A DNA stretch of 64,000 nt from Strigops habroptila (lineage: Eukaryota; Chordata; Aves; Psittaciformes; Psittacidae): assembly GCF_004027225.2 (NCBI RefSeq), contig NC_044289.2:9403761-9467760 (forward strand), written 5' to 3'. The position numbers and the translations under genes are program-made. This document shows positions 1-12,035 of the stretch, piece by piece. Below the pieces are notes generated by a model. The model had not been told where the DNA came from. It ran no database searches and saw nothing but the letters and a program-made list of their open reading frames with translations. The number at the start of each line of letters is the position of its first letter. The stretch's first letter is position 1.

Positions 1-2068
1 CAAGGAGAGAAAAGGGAAGACAGTATCCAGCCTTGAGCACTTTGAGAAGTATGAGGCATGATAAAAATATGGCCCCTGCAGAGGATTTCATCATGAGGGA
101 CAGGCTTCTCTACTCACTGGGTGAAAAAAATTACTTTCTAATAGCATCTGCCTATTTTACATACATAATGAGCCAAACTCCATGTGGTCATATTACTGTC
201 TGGGAAGTGTTTGGAGTGAGGGACAGTTGTGCTTCCAGTCATTTTTGACAGAAGACTTTCCCTGCTGAATTCGTTTCTATTTTTAGCTTTTAATATAAAC
301 TGTAAATGATTAATAGGTGGTATTGTCAAGGCCTCATATCCCATATTTCACACTTCTTTAAACAAATAGTACCTGAGACTCATCCAGGAAGTATCTATTG
401 GCAGATAAAAGAACTGAAGCAAAGAAAGGGGAAGTAACTTGCCCGAGATCCTGCAACAAGTTTGCAGCAATGGCAGATACAGGACCTTGCTTTCCTTTCT
501 CCAGAATCACTAGGTCATCCCTTCTGCCTAGTTAATGTGGGACAGAGTGTCTGCAGCAGGGGCTGAAAAGCAACCATTTGGGCTTAATATTTAGCACAGA
601 ACCAGTGCAGCCCCCTCCTGCACGTGCCAGGTCCCACTAGCTTACTCGGCTGTGTAGCATGGCCAAAGCCCTCCTGAGATCCCTAGCTAATGTTTAATCT
701 TAGAGGCACAAATTAGCTTAGAGAGGTGTTTATTAGGAGGTCACATTCACCTCCCTTCTCCTCAAGACATGGTAGTAGGTAGAAGAGGGAAGAACCTAGT
801 AGTGCATTTGTAAAGAAGCTTATAACAAGAGTGATTCGATGATAAACAACCATGGATCTTGACAAGCTGTGGATGCAGGAGGTGAGTGAAAGGCAAGTGA
901 AAAGCAGCACACCTCACAGGGGGGCTTTACACAATATGAAATGGGGTTTACATGGATAAATAATTTTCCCATTTGTCCTTTTCATTTCCTAAAAAACCTC
1001 TCCTGCATACCCAAGTGTCAGTGACAAACCTTTCTGAGAACAAAGCCTGTTTTCAAGCCAGTGAGGGTCACAAAGGCCTGAAATGCTGGTGTCAGAAATG
1101 CTTATTTTGGACCAAATTTGTTTCAGTGGTGAGACTGGTTCATAATAAAGGAATACAGGGCTGTTAGGAGGTGGTCCTCACCTTCTTCTTCTGTGAATAC
1201 AGATGAGGATGAAGCCAGCTTGTGCTTTTCTTGGCAGCACAGCATACCCCTATATTCACAGGCAGAAACACATGCTGCAGAGATAACTTTTGTTTGAGGA
1301 AGAAAACCAACCCCATCATTTCTAGCCTTTAATAGTAATCAGGATAGCCCTTAGCATGTGAAAAATAGAACAATGTCTGCCTCAGCCTGCAGAAACCATG
1401 AAGTATTAGACCAAGAGGTCCATGTTGCCTCTTCATTATAGAGATCTGTTGATCAGGAGATTAGGAAGGTACTAACTTGAGAGCACACGCACTGCCTTGA
1501 TTAGCAGTTTCATAGTCTTGTAAAAAGCATCTCATTCTGCTCTCCCAGGTAGGTGGAGCTTTGTTGGCAGGTGGAGCCCAGGAAAGGGTTACCACTACTT
1601 TTATTTCTTTCTTATTCTTCCCATATCTAATGCTACCTTGAAATGGAGTTACTGCAGAGGAGAGGGTGCTGCGGGGGGCTGCAGCCTGCATCCTCCAGCC
1701 CTGCTCCCTGATAGACAGTCACTGCTGGAAGGGGGTATGCAAACATGTTAGGAGGAGATTGTCCCTGAGCTGTTCTGCATTGCAGAATGCTGCCCTGCTC
1801 CTGCCTGCCTGGGCTAGGGCAGGTACCCCATAGAGCGCACTACTGCACCCTACTACCCCTGCTCCAGGAGTTACGTGTGTTACAGCAGGATTTTGCATCT
1901 CTTTTACTTTAAAAGGAACTTTTTAGTTTTACCTGTCGTAGTAAACTGACTCTAATGCCAGTAAAGCATGCCTAATTGGCAGGGTTTAAAGACTGATCAT
2001 TTCAATTTATGCCCAGAACAGGTAGGGCAGCAATGAAAGCCTCTCCCACCCAACCCCACCCCTTCTCA

Positions 2069-2104
<36 letters not shown>

Positions 2105-3397
2105 GGAGGGCTGAGAAGGGAGTTCCCTCCCTCTGCGCAATAAAAAGGCACAGTCCTACAGTAAATACCAGGTTAAGCTTATGGCTGCTTAATAGTTAGT
2201 GTACCTCTGGTAATAAAGCTCTTCAGGACTCGTGCAGAAGAGCACCTGCTAGTGAATCAATGCAAAAGCAGGAGCCATTTGTTGAAGTTTTGCCTTTAAG
2301 GAGTTGGCAGAAAAACACCAGAGTGGAATTTTCACTTCACGTTACCATGAGGTCAAGTGGGAAAATAGTTCATTGTCTGTCTGTTGGAAACGGTTCCCAT
2401 CACTGCCACAGCCTGCAATAGCCTTCCCAGAACTGTGTGCTGTTTGGTATCACTTCCTTCTTTTCAGGCCTCTTCAGCACATGGAGGTCTGCCTTCTTGT
2501 CCTTCATGCAAATCCCTTTCCAATTTGTCAGCCCTACTCAAGAACTGTATCCCCTACAACCAGGCACAGGACTGTATCACAAGAGGTTTGGTTGCATCGT
2601 TCCCACCTATTCTGAGTGCCACATCCTTCACAAGCCAAAATCCACTGGAGCTAATTCTGGAGAAAGGTGCAATCGACCCGTATTTGTTATTGACAGAGGA
2701 AGAGCTACCAAGGAGTCATGGTTTTCCCCTGACATCTAAATAAAATGCTTTGCAGAAAGAAGAAAGATGAGCCCTGTGCAAACGCCGTGTCCCTGTGAGC
2801 CTCCAGCGAGCCAGGCTTAAGCAATTGCAGAACTAAAATAAAAATAACATTTTCCAGTAGCCATTGGTAGCTCTTAGATTGCCCAATGCAGGCACCATTG
2901 CTTTTCTCAGCACCTGCTTTATCAGTTGTCTTCCAGCCCATAGAAGTCCATGGTTCTTGGCAGCAGCTCTTGCTGATGTGGAGTGGGTTATTGCTTAAGA
3001 GTCCTTTGATCAGCAGCCAGGTACTAACGCCATGCTCTGAAATGGTGGCTTGCCAGACCTGGCCAGCATGCAGACTGGATGGGCTCCTTCAGCACAGTAG
3101 GAGGAAATCAGGATTCCTTTGGGCCTGGTTGAGTGCATCTCATTCACCATCTTTCTGGAGATCCAGCTTTTCTATCGTGTTTTCCTTTCCAAGACTTCTG
3201 CCCATGCTACAGCTGTATCACAGCAGTATAATCCAGAGGCCAAGCAGCTGCAGCTGAGGCTCTAGAAAGATGTGTTTCGGTAGAGTACTTGGCACATGCA
3301 AATCCTTAAAGCTTGTATTGAGCATTGTTTTGATACTGCTCTGGTAGAACATACACTGAAAGGGGATATATGAAACATACTGGCAGAGGGGAGACTA

Positions 3398-3630
3398 AGG
3401 TGAGCTCTTAGGCAGAAGTTCTTCCCTGTGAGGGTGCTGAGGCGCTGGCACAGGGTGCCCAGAGAAGCTGTGGCTGCCCCATCCCTGGCAGTGTTCAAGG
3501 CCAGGTTGGACACAGGGGCTTGGAGCAACCTGCTCTAGTGGAAGGTGTCCCTGCCCGTGGCAGGGTTTGGAACTGGGTGAGCTTTAAGGTCCCTTCCAGC
3601 CCAAACCAGTCTATGACTCTGTGATACGCT
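3398..3630 (+). repeat. CR1 LINE 3' end, plus orientation
   Basis: This is a 5'-truncated CR1 (chicken repeat 1, non-LTR retrotransposon) tail. It shows the typical order: a 'gagggtgctgagg' block, 'atccctggcagtgttcaagg', 'ccaggttgga', 'ggaaggtgtccctgcc', 'ctttaaggtcccttccag', and a terminal run resembling the ATTCTATG octamer in place of a poly-A tail. No reverse transcriptase reading frame remains, so it is a fossil. Confidence 0.9.
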
Positions 3631-3915
3631 AAAGTACTTTGTTGAATTGGAATCCAACAATAGCTGTTAGAACATAGTCTGCACCCCTCTTATCAGATGT
3701 TTTATTGTTTGGGCTAGTTTTTCTTTCGGGAAATACAAAAGTGCTGAAGCCTCTGTCATCTCCTTTTGTACAGAAGAGATGGAAAAATCATGCCCTGTGC
3801 ATGGGTGGCTCTCTTGGTTTTGAAAGCACACAAAATACGAGTGCTCAGAATTTGTTGGAGCATGTGCTATATAACTGAGTTAAGGAAAAATCTTCCCAGA
3901 GACACTGTGATCTCA

Positions 3916-3971
3916 GATCCATGTATATACAGATCCATGTAAATACATCCATGTAAATACAGATCTATGCA
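3916..3971. repeat. Short tandem repeat, 16-bp unit
   Basis: About 3.5 copies of the unit GATCCATGTAWATACA stand in a row; the third copy has lost two bases and the last is partial. This is a simple local duplication with no evident function. Confidence 0.8.
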
Positions 3972-6900
3972 TTTATCATTACTCATGCGAGTAATAATAG
4001 TTCCACTGAAATCACTACAGCTATGTGTATAAACTGAAGCACATATGTAAGATCAGGATCTAAATATATAACAGGCAAATATACCTGCAGCTATGGCAAC
4101 TGCACTTATAACTAGACATGTGCATATGTGCATGCAGCTTCTATTACATTTAGGGGCTAACTGATAGTCTAAAGATACATGATAAACTGGTGAAAGAGCC
4201 AGGACCAGAAACTGTATCTTTTGTTTCAAAGCACCATATTTATCCTTTGCACCTTAACTTCTGTCAGTGTTGAGCACTCATTAACTCTTCAGCTGTGTAA
4301 TTTGCCTCGAAAATGGTTAAGGACCCACCCTGTGCACTCAGTAGCTCAAGTCACACATAAAGGACTTCTGCTTTCTCTTCTACTCCTTCAGATCTGGGGA
4401 CTCAACCCGCTGTTCTTAATTTTAAGCACAAAAATGTTTTCTGCCACCGTGAGTGGCCATCAATAACTCAACAGCAAGAAAGCAGCCCTGCTCGGAAGTT
4501 GTCTGTCTTCACAGAGCTGGCATGAAAGCTGGCTTGTGTGCTGAGGTTAGGTGTAAGTGGCTGTGGTCCAGCCTGCATTCCTTCAAGCAACCAAACTCCT
4601 TGATAATTACTCCTTTTTCTGTAATTCTACTTATCTCGCTGTGCCAAGTTATCCCACAGATTTTATTCTGCGTCTTGTACATTTGAATGTTGCGCATGCT
4701 CATGTATCTTAATAAATTACAACTCTAGGTTCTTTTTGGGCCTTTTGTATTTCCAGAAATGATAGAATCTGTGGTTTAGTGTTTCAAGTAAGACACCTGG
4801 GCTCAGAGAAGTGTGGCAAATCACTGTCAGAAACATCCACCCCCGAGTTATTGTCTCGATGGCAGAGGCTGGGGAAATCAGCAAAACAATGTGTCTGCTA
4901 GGGAGCCACCACCGCTCTCCTTCTGCTTCTCAAACCGGCTCCAGGCACTTTCTCTTGTTCTTGTGATTCCCTTCCTGAATTACTTCAGCCAAGTAATTGT
5001 TTCATCATGTTGTACAGAAATATTTTCCCATCGTGTCACCATGACATTCATTTCTAAACCCAAAGCTCCTCCACTCGCTTGGAGAAAATATATTGGGAAA
5101 ACTTTTGTGGATGCAGCTCCAGGTGAGCTGAGGGAGGAGGGGAATGCAGCAGATGAAGCATTAGAGGCATTTTTCCATTGTTTGAAGGAGGCCACGATTC
5201 CTATTCCTGTAATTTCTAGACAACATCAATGAGCTACTTACCACAGGCTTAATGAACTGCTGTTGCAATATACTAGCAAACCCGAGGTATTTATAGAAAA
5301 CAAACAAGCTGTTGCATTTGTTTGTGTGAGGATAGGGACCACAGCATCCCATAGCCTCTATCAAAACACAGTTCTTCGACTGTCATGAACACAAAGGTGT
5401 CTGCATTCAACCAGGTGTGCTGAGCGAGCCAGCACTTCTATAGTGTGACTTCTTAGAGGATTTATTCTGCAGATTGTATGAAATTATGAGACCTAACTTA
5501 ACCCTCTGATTTAAATACCCTGAACTCTGAGGGTGCTTTGATAGCTATATAATGTGTGATATAGGAATCCCAGAGGCAAGAGCAAATAAGATGGGGCAAG
5601 GTGAAAACTGGATGGAGATCAAAGTCTTCCTTAGCTTTTAATTAACTAGCAAATATTACTGGAATTTATCATTATTTAGTATATGAATAGCTTTAATAGT
5701 AAATATATAAATTTGTGAAAAATGTAAAACAAATGAGGGTTAAATTTGGCACTGCTCTGTGAAATTGTGGCAGCCAGTCCAGTCGGAAGGTTTGGAACCG
5801 AATGTATCCCTGTTATAAATGCAAACCAATTCGCTTCAGCAACTATTAACCCATTTATCCTCATTTTGAATCCCAGCCCTATTAGTTTTCAAATCCAGGC
5901 AGATCTAACCACCACCATTTCTAGGAGGGGACGAAAGCCTTTTATTCAAAACATTTGAACAATTCAGCAGGTGGGGAAGTGATCACAAAAGGCATTTTGG
6001 TTTCCAGTTGGGTTTCCAATAGGTCAAACTGAGCATACGAGAATTACACCTATCCCAAAGTTGGGAGCTCCCAAGGACTCCGGGCGCAGGGGTGATGATC
6101 CAGGCAGCACGTGGTTGTTTCCAGGATCATTTCAAGGAGAAACTCTGTGAGTTTCAGGCAGTTTTGCATCAGGCTAACACCACACCATAAACTTCACATG
6201 ATCCTGATGTTAGTCCGAGGCTGTGTCTAAGCTTTTTAGGTGTTTACATACTCACCTTAGATTGTGCTGCTCATCTGCCCAGACTAGGGCGATACAGCCT
6301 CAGTACACATGAAAGCATTGGGAACCTCAGAAAACCTCAGGTTATTATCCAAGTGTAGAGTTTCTACCAAAGTTTAGCTTTATGTTGCAAAGATTAAACT
6401 CTCAGACCACGTTTTGATATTTGGGTCCCAGCAAAGAGTTGAATAGATCTTCATTCCTTTAATGATTTCACTTCTCTGTTCAGTGAGTATCTCTCAAAGG
6501 AGAACTAATTCCCTCACATATTCCATGTACAGTTTTGGCCACATGGGTTTATTTTTACTTTACTTTTTGATTAAAAAAAGTATTCAGAATGTGAATGGAA
6601 TTGTTTCCTTGGTTGAAGTTAATGATATTCCTAGTTTTGCTTGGGTTTCCTGATTAATATATTAGGAACCTTTCAACGTATATGCGTAGGTTTAAATTTT
6701 TCTTCACACTTCACATTAGTATATGAGGTTTGCACTAAAGTCCTGACTGTTAAGCATTTGTGTAGACTTAAACATAAAAGAGGCTAACACTCAGGAGAGT
6801 GATAAAGATTTTTTTCTTGCATTAGCAATCAGTAGCGAAAACTTACAACTACATTTGTCATTACCCCCAACCACCATAAAATCATCTATATCCAGTACAA

Positions 6901-8693
6901 ACTGAACGCAGAACCCTGGCATTCCAGTTTGGTGCTGCTTTAGACTCACTTTGTGTCAGTATGAATGACAGGAAAATGCAAGACAATGCTTAATTGCATC
7001 TTAAGCAATATCACTGTAAATAACAAAAGCAGATGTGTAATTTGGCCTCATATACATGTTTTTCTCTTTATTAAAGCAGATATTGAGTTGCATTGACTTT
7101 TATTCTGGTCACAGCTAATGAAACATTGCTTGAAAACTAGCTAGTATGAGAGTAATTTCATATTTTTATACACATCCACATCAATGACAGTTGTTCTAGC
7201 AAGGAAATGGTAAACATTGTGCACAAAGCTTTTTTCAGGCTGTAATTTCAGTATCTGACGGCTATTGCAGAATAAACCCATACTGTTACCAAATGTGATC
7301 AAGCCTCCCTCCCAATAACCCTTTGGTGCATGTGTGCAATTTGGGTGATTTAATTTGACAGAGGAGAAATGATTAGTATAGCAAGAAGTGCAAATTTCCC
7401 TGCATCTTCCAAGAGTCCCTGATGGAAGGCAGTGGGAAAAGTGTGAAAGCAACACCACAGCATCAGAGCTGCACAGGGTTATACATGCTTTGGGCAGATA
7501 AACAGAGAGTAATAATTTCTATTAATAGGTAGAAGAACTGCTAACAAAATTATAATTGTATTTTTAAATAGTTTGCTTTAAAATGATACATATGATTCCT
7601 TTTGCAGAACTAAGCACAAGTGAATTCAAACACCTAGCAAATGACAAAACAGTGTTAGGTGCTTTGGAAAGGGGATGTCCGTGTCAGGGATTTGATCTTA
7701 CAGACTTATTTCTACATAGGAAGAAGCACTGTTATTTTAGAAGTAGGGAGAAAGCCCTATGTGAATCAGTCAATGTAATAAATAATTTGAAAGTTAAAAA
7801 ATAAAAGCCCAAATGAAATGCTGCTTTAAAAACTTCCATAAAATTCCAAACAGACTGCAGAGTCCTACCACAAGCTGTATGGAGCTGCTTTAGGAAAAGA
7901 AGACCAAGAGACCCTGTCAGAAGACAACCGAGACATGCCAAGTACTGCTTTCAGTCAACAGAATTTTATTTGTAATGGGAAACTATATCAATATTTGGAG
8001 CTGAGCCACTGCTTGGACAGGGATTTTCCAATTCCCCTGCTGTGATTAGAGAAGGTATTTGGAATCTTGTGTCTGCTTTAGTGCTTGTAGTTTTCTGAGA
8101 TTCATTTCCAAACTATTTTTTTCCAGACTATTTTTTTCTAGGAAATGTTTTAATTACAGGGGCTTTTCCATATGCTTGTATAAAGCAGGGTATTTCATGA
8201 CCTCCATGCATTTAATAGTGTTACAAAGCTCCTAAAATGTAAGTTATGTGGGTAGTACAAGACTAGGAATGAAGGATTCAGGAATTCTCTTTCCGACTCT
8301 TTCACAGATTCCTTGTGAGACTAGTGTAAAATTGGTGCATTTATGTCCTTAACTTTCCTGTCTGCAATGGCATCTTTCGGACAAAAACTCACTGCTGCAC
8401 AAGTTTCTCCTGAACGAGAAAACTATAATCCTACTTAAAGGATACATTGAAATACAGCAGAAATTCAAACATCATTCTTTACATTGCAGCAACACCACCC
8501 TGGCTCTCCTGAGCTGTGGTAGGCAAAGTTTAAGGACGGGGATTAGCTCATTCATGTCTGGTAGAGCTCTATCTCCAAAACTGGAGTATTATTTAAACAA
8601 ATATAAATACCTTTAGTACATCTTATCTTTCAATCTCCTCTGCCTTCCAGCCCCCACAAACTGAACTTTTGTTGGAAACTTTGTCATTTAGAC

Positions 8694-8720
8694 AGAAAGA
8701 AAGAAAGAAATAAAGAAATA
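8694..8720. repeat. (GAAA)n purine microsatellite
   Basis: A short run of GAAA units with one interruption (ATAAAG). It is a purine-only simple repeat. Confidence 0.8.
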
Positions 8721-8969
8721 TGCCTGGGGACAGCTTCAGTCCCCCTGCAATTCCACCCTCAGCAGCACTCAGCTCTCACTGGGAGCGCTGCTTGTAAGTT
8801 TGGGTAACATTACATGGCCTACAGCACAACAAGAAAATAGAATCTAACGATGTGGATAAGTTTCGTAACTAGAAGAATAGTAGAATAAACAGCCACAGGA
8901 GGCTGGAGTAATCATCGTCACGAGGGACAGTCAAGACAAGATCTAACGTCTATCTTGCCTGCAAGAACT

Positions 8970-8976
8970 TGAGTCA
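8970..8976. promoter_or_regulatory. AP-1 consensus site (candidate)
   Basis: A perfect TGAGTCA heptamer lies about 2 kb beyond the CEBPB 3' end. It matches the FOS/JUN consensus. A seven-base match can occur by chance, so function is only a possibility. Confidence 0.3.
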
Positions 8977-9105
8977 TGCTGGTGCAGGAGCTAGCTCACC
9001 CAAGAAAATCTATTCTTAGGGTCTCATAAAAACAACTGAACTGCACTGTACAAGTTGAGAAGCAAACAAAGGAAATCTGCATGAGGAGTAACACTCGCTG
9101 CTCTC

Positions 9106-9169
9106 TACTGTACAGCTCCTAGTGCTCACTACTGCACAGCTCCTAGTGCTCACTACTGCACAGCTCCTT
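9106..9169. repeat. 24-bp tandem repeat, about 2.7 copies
   Basis: The unit TACTGYACAGCTCCTAGTGC followed by TCAC is repeated at 24-bp spacing. The first two copies differ only at one base, and the third breaks off after 16 bases. Confidence 0.85.
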
Positions 9170-10344
9170 GCAGGAGCTGCAGAGGCACTGGGGGAGGCAG
9201 GGAATGCGTAACAAATTTCAGTGAGAGCTCTCTCGAGCAGATTTGCCTGCAGGAAGCCAGGATCTTAAGTATCAAAAAAGGCAGAACAGTTCTTTCAGCA
9301 GAAAACCTGCTTTGCTTAAAGAAACACTAAAAATAAGCAACAAATTGATGATTTGTCCTACTGCAAGCCACTGTTGTTTGGATTGGAATGCATAGAAGCG
9401 AATTCAAGTCCACAGCCTTTATACTGAAAAATCCTTCTGTGTTCAGCTGTCAAACAGGGCACAGGCCATGAAGGAATTTCTTTTCTGGGGCACAGGCAAT
9501 CTGGATCTAAAAACTTAATGCTTAATTTTGGCTGAACAGGAAAATGGAAAATGCTGAGTAAGACCCGATCATTTGCTCAACTCCCTTCACGTAACCAGCT
9601 CAAGACTGTTAACTTCTTACAGACCTGAACACAGCGGGGGAAATAACACAGCCTGGGAGCCCTGGCAAGGCTGGTGTGTTCCTTAGTTCTCCCTAAACCA
9701 AAGTGATGGCCTCCTGTAAACCTCCTTCTCTGCCACCCCCCCTTACCTGTCGCTTGCCCCCAGCAAACACGCATGCACACAGAAACAAACAGCTCTTGTC
9801 TGAGAAACTCTGTCTACAGGGTTTAGAAAAACATCTCAAGAGAAAAGATGAGGGAGTTGTTCATGAGCCTCTCACCTGGCCGGGTTTCATGAGAGCTTCC
9901 TGTGCAATGACCGAAATTACCGACATCCAACAGAAATGCTACTTTCTCATGTTTATTCCTGTAAACTACAAACATAAGAAATGCTGAATCATAGAGAATA
10001 GAAACTTCGTAAAGAAAAAAAAAACACACAACATAAACAAACTCTCATTTCAAGCTTCCTCCCTGACTTTTTCTTCCTCCCTCCCACTTCAGGCTTGGTG
10101 TTACTTTGCCAAAGATTGGTCATGGTTTGGATAGCACATCTTGCTCTACACGTTCAGAACAGCAAGAAGTGCAAAAAACTCAACACAAACACCTCCTCCC
10201 CAAACAACACCCAAGCGGCAGCTAAAGCAAGTGATTAGAGGACATAAAATGAGGCAACAAGAACCGGCTGAAGCTTCAGCTCTGCTCTTTGCTGGGTTTC
10301 TCTTGGGGGTTTTGCTTTTTGTTTTTGGTTGGCTTTATTTTTTC

Positions 10345-10367
10345 CTTTCTCTGAGTCACAGAGAAAG
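10345..10367. promoter_or_regulatory. AP-1 site inside a perfect inverted repeat
   Basis: Nine-base arms CTTTCTCTG and CAGAGAAAG flank a five-base centre, and the centre completes a perfect TGAGTCA AP-1 site at 10352-10358. It lies about 140 bp past the predicted CEBPB polyadenylation signal. The motif is visible; binding is inferred. Confidence 0.35.
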
Positions 10368-10484
10368 CCAAAAGAGCAACAAAAATCCTTATCCCAGATC
10401 CCAGCATTGAGCCAGATGCAGCTAGAATTTCAACCCTGCACTTAATCTCACTTTAAACGTGCCTTCAAAATAAAACAAGCTACT

Positions 10485-11036
10485 TTCTTTAACCTAGTCA
10501 TAAAGTTTATTAAAATTGTTCATTAATGCTTCAAATGTAGCAAGAATGCATAGATCCCAAAATATACATATGTATTTTCTTATAGAAATAGATTATTCTT
10601 TATAATAAAAAAAAAACTGTAGGAACATCTTTAACAGATTACTCAATTCATGACTGACAGTTACACGAGATTGCATCATGTACACAGCATTCCCAGCCAT
10701 GCTTAAAGGATTGCATCACTTTGCCCTTGCTCTCCTCTCGCTCTTTTAAATAACCCCAGCGCCCAGCAGCCTGCAGAGCCCGTCCGGGACGGGGACACCG
10801 GGACCGGGGTCCCTCCGCTCCGCGCCGCCCCGCTGACAGCCCCCGGGAGATCCCCGCGCGGCGGCGGAGCCTTCCGCCAACGTGTAAATAAAGACCAAAA
10901 AAACACAAGAACAAACCGACATAAAAACCATTAAAAACCAGCCCACCGGGCCCCGGGCTCGCCCCCAGCCCGGCGGAGCGGAGCGGAGCGGGGCGAGGAG
11001 CCGGCGGCTCCGCTCGCCCCGCGGCCCGGCCAGGGG
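10485..11036 (-). other. CEBPB: CEBPB 3' UTR
   Basis: This is the sequence between the CEBPB stop codon and the first good polyadenylation signal on the minus strand. The part next to the stop is very GC-rich, and the distal 350 bases are AT-rich. Two ATTTA pentamers (minus strand, around 10750 and 10887) could act as weak AU-rich stability elements. The distal limit is inferred from the AATAAA position, not from transcript data. Confidence 0.6.
10506..10511 (-). terminator. CEBPB: CEBPB polyadenylation signal AATAAA
   Basis: TTTATT on the plus strand reads AATAAA on the minus strand, about 530 bp past the stop codon. It is followed on the minus strand by a T/G-rich stretch (TTGTTTTATTTTG) that would serve as the downstream element. 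Confidence 0.6.
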
Positions 11037-11477
11037 TCAGCAGCGAGGCGAGGAGGCGAGCAGGGGCTCGGGCAGCTGTTTGAACAAGTTCCTGAGGGTG
11101 CTGAGCTCCCGGGAGAGCTGCTCCACCTTCTTCTGCAGCCGCTCGTTCTCGGCCGTCAGTTCCAACACTTTGTGCTGCGTCTCCAGGTTGCGCATTTTCG
11201 CTTTGTCGCGGCTCTTGCGCACCGCGATGTTGTTCCTCTCCCGGCGGAGCTTGTACTCGTCGCTGTGCTTGTCCACGCACTTCTTGGGCTTGTTCTTGCC
11301 CGCCGCAGGGCCGGAGTAGCCCCCGGCGGCGGCGGCGGCGGACTTGGAGGACTCGGAGGGGTTAGGGGTGCCAGGGGGGCTGGAGGAGGACGAGGTGGAC
11401 AGGTTCCCGCTGCTGCCGCTCGGCACCGACTGGTAGCCCAGGTAGGAGCGCACGGTGCTGCCGTAGGGTGAGGACAT
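11037..11477 (-). CDS. CEBPB: C/EBP-beta LIP isoform (start at Met187)
   Basis: The internal AUG at Met187 ([16 protein letters not shown]) corresponds to the LIP start of mammals. It would give a 146-aa product that keeps only the regulatory tail, basic region and zipper. In the family LIP acts as a dominant-negative partner. Position and flanking residues are visible; use of the start is inferred from the family. Confidence 0.7.
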   Translation of the reverse strand: MSSPYGSTVRSYLGYQSVPSGSSGNLSTSSSSSPPGTPNPSESSKSAAAAAGGYSGPAAGKNKPKKCVDKHSDEYKLRRERNNIAVRKSRDKAKMRNLETQHKVLELTAENERLQKKVEQLSRELSTLRNLFKQLPEPLLASSPRC

Positions 11478-11972
11478 GCCCCCCGGTCCCGGCCCGGCTC
11501 CCCCTTCTTCCTTACGGGGCCCTTTGCAAGAGTCCAGGGTCTCGAAGACCGGCTCCACCTTGGTCTCCACGATCTGGGGCGGGAAGCAGCCCGGCAGCCC
11601 CCCCGGTTTGTGGCTCTGGCTGGCGCAGGGATGGCTGTGCCGGGCGAGGCTGATGTAGGTGTAGTCGGGCTTCTTGCTCCCGCCGCTGCCTTTATAGTCC
11701 TCGGCGAAGAGATCGGAAAGGAAATCTTGGCCGGCGCCGCTGCTGCAGGGAGGCTCAAAGTTGCCCCCTGCTGCTGCTGCTGCTGCGGCGGCGGGAGGCG
11801 GCTGCGCCGGCGGCTGCGATGCCAGGGGGTCCAGGTAGGGGCTGAAGTCGATGGCTCTCTCGTGGTCCCCTACGGTGAGCTCGGTCATGGAGCGGCCCCC
11901 GGCCGCCCGCGGGTGCAGCTTGTTGAGCGCAGCCAGACAGTCCGCCTCGTAATAGAAATTAGCCACTTCCAT
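11037..11972 (-). CDS. CEBPB: C/EBP-beta LAP isoform (start at Met22)
   Basis: The second in-frame AUG, in strong context (tccATGG), gives the 311-aa LAP form, usually the most abundant activator isoform in this family. It starts four bases after the stop of the short uORF, the arrangement known to tune the LAP/LIP ratio by reinitiation. It lacks the 21 residues special to LAP*. Confidence 0.85.
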   Translation of the reverse strand: MEVANFYYEADCLAALNKLHPRAAGGRSMTELTVGDHERAIDFSPYLDPLASQPPAQPPPAAAAAAAAGGNFEPPCSSGAGQDFLSDLFAEDYKGSGGSKKPDYTYISLARHSHPCASQSHKPGGLPGCFPPQIVETKVEPVFETLDSCKGPRKEEGGAGPGPGGMSSPYGSTVRSYLGYQSVPSGSSGNLSTSSSSSPPGTPNPSESSKSAAAAAGGYSGPAAGKNKPKKCVDKHSDEYKLRRERNNIAVRKSRDKAKMRNLETQHKVLELTAENERLQKKVEQLSRELSTLRNLFKQLPEPLLASSPRC

Positions 11973-12035
11973 GGATTTAAAGGCGGGCGGCTGGATGGGG
12001 AGGCATGCTGCGTCCCAGGCCACCAGGCGTTGCAT
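11037..12035 (-). CDS. CEBPB: CCAAT/enhancer-binding protein beta (C/EBP-beta, NF-M in birds)
   Basis: A complete intronless gene of 332 codons. The product is a nuclear bZIP transcription factor that dimerises and binds TTGCNNCAA-type sites, acting in acute-phase, myeloid and adipocyte gene control. Visible parts are an N-terminal transactivation segment (residues 1-75, with [19 protein letters not shown] at 22-39), an octa-alanine tract (82-89), a regulatory region with a sumoylation-like TKVEP (158-162), a proline-directed kinase site GTPNP around T223, a basic DNA-contact region (about 256-282, [17 protein letters not shown]) and a leucine zipper with leucines at 293, 300, 307 and 314. 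The C-terminus ends ASSPRC. The length agrees with the avian protein as I recall it (about 328 aa). Residue 1 is the LAP* start; Met22 gives LAP and Met187 gives LIP. The absence of introns and the island setting fit the family. Identity is near certain. Confidence 0.98.
   Translation of the reverse strand: MQRLVAWDAACLPIQPPAFKSMEVANFYYEADCLAALNKLHPRAAGGRSMTELTVGDHERAIDFSPYLDPLASQPPAQPPPAAAAAAAAGGNFEPPCSSGAGQDFLSDLFAEDYKGSGGSKKPDYTYISLARHSHPCASQSHKPGGLPGCFPPQIVETKVEPVFETLDSCKGPRKEEGGAGPGPGGMSSPYGSTVRSYLGYQSVPSGSSGNLSTSSSSSPPGTPNPSESSKSAAAAAGGYSGPAAGKNKPKKCVDKHSDEYKLRRERNNIAVRKSRDKAKMRNLETQHKVLELTAENERLQKKVEQLSRELSTLRNLFKQLPEPLLASSPRC
11977..12006 (-). CDS. CEBPB: CEBPB regulatory upstream ORF (9 aa)
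   Basis: A short out-of-frame [12 protein letters not shown] plus stop, begins inside the LAP* coding sequence and ends four bases before the LAP AUG. This matches the size and placement of the mammalian C/EBP-beta uORF, which senses translation-initiation activity and directs reinitiation to LAP or LIP. It is too short for ordinary ORF calling. Confidence 0.85.
   Translation of the reverse strand: MPPHPAARL

Larger units (their letters stand above)
1..10484. other. Intergenic DNA downstream of CEBPB
   Basis: About 10.5 kb in which I recognise no protein-coding exon. Open frames are short and overlap in several frames (for example around 2300-2740), with no family motif and no paired splice signals. 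Contents I can support are one CR1 end near 3.4-3.6 kb, a short 16-bp tandem array at 3.9 kb, a (GAAA)n tract at 8.7 kb, a 24-bp tandem repeat at 9.1 kb and AP-1 consensus sites near 8.97 and 10.35 kb. In human the corresponding flank leads towards PTPN1, and no part of that gene is visible here. Distal CEBPB enhancers could lie in this stretch, but that cannot be seen from sequence alone. Confidence 0.6.

Noticed and set aside
2304-2743. Three overlapping open frames on the plus strand
   Set aside because: All three frames being open at once argues for chance. None has a recognisable family feature or exon-like splice borders.
3262-3528. Minus-strand frame similar to one at 18164-18478
   Set aside because: The two frames share sequence because both are antisense translations of CR1 tails, not because they are paralogous genes.
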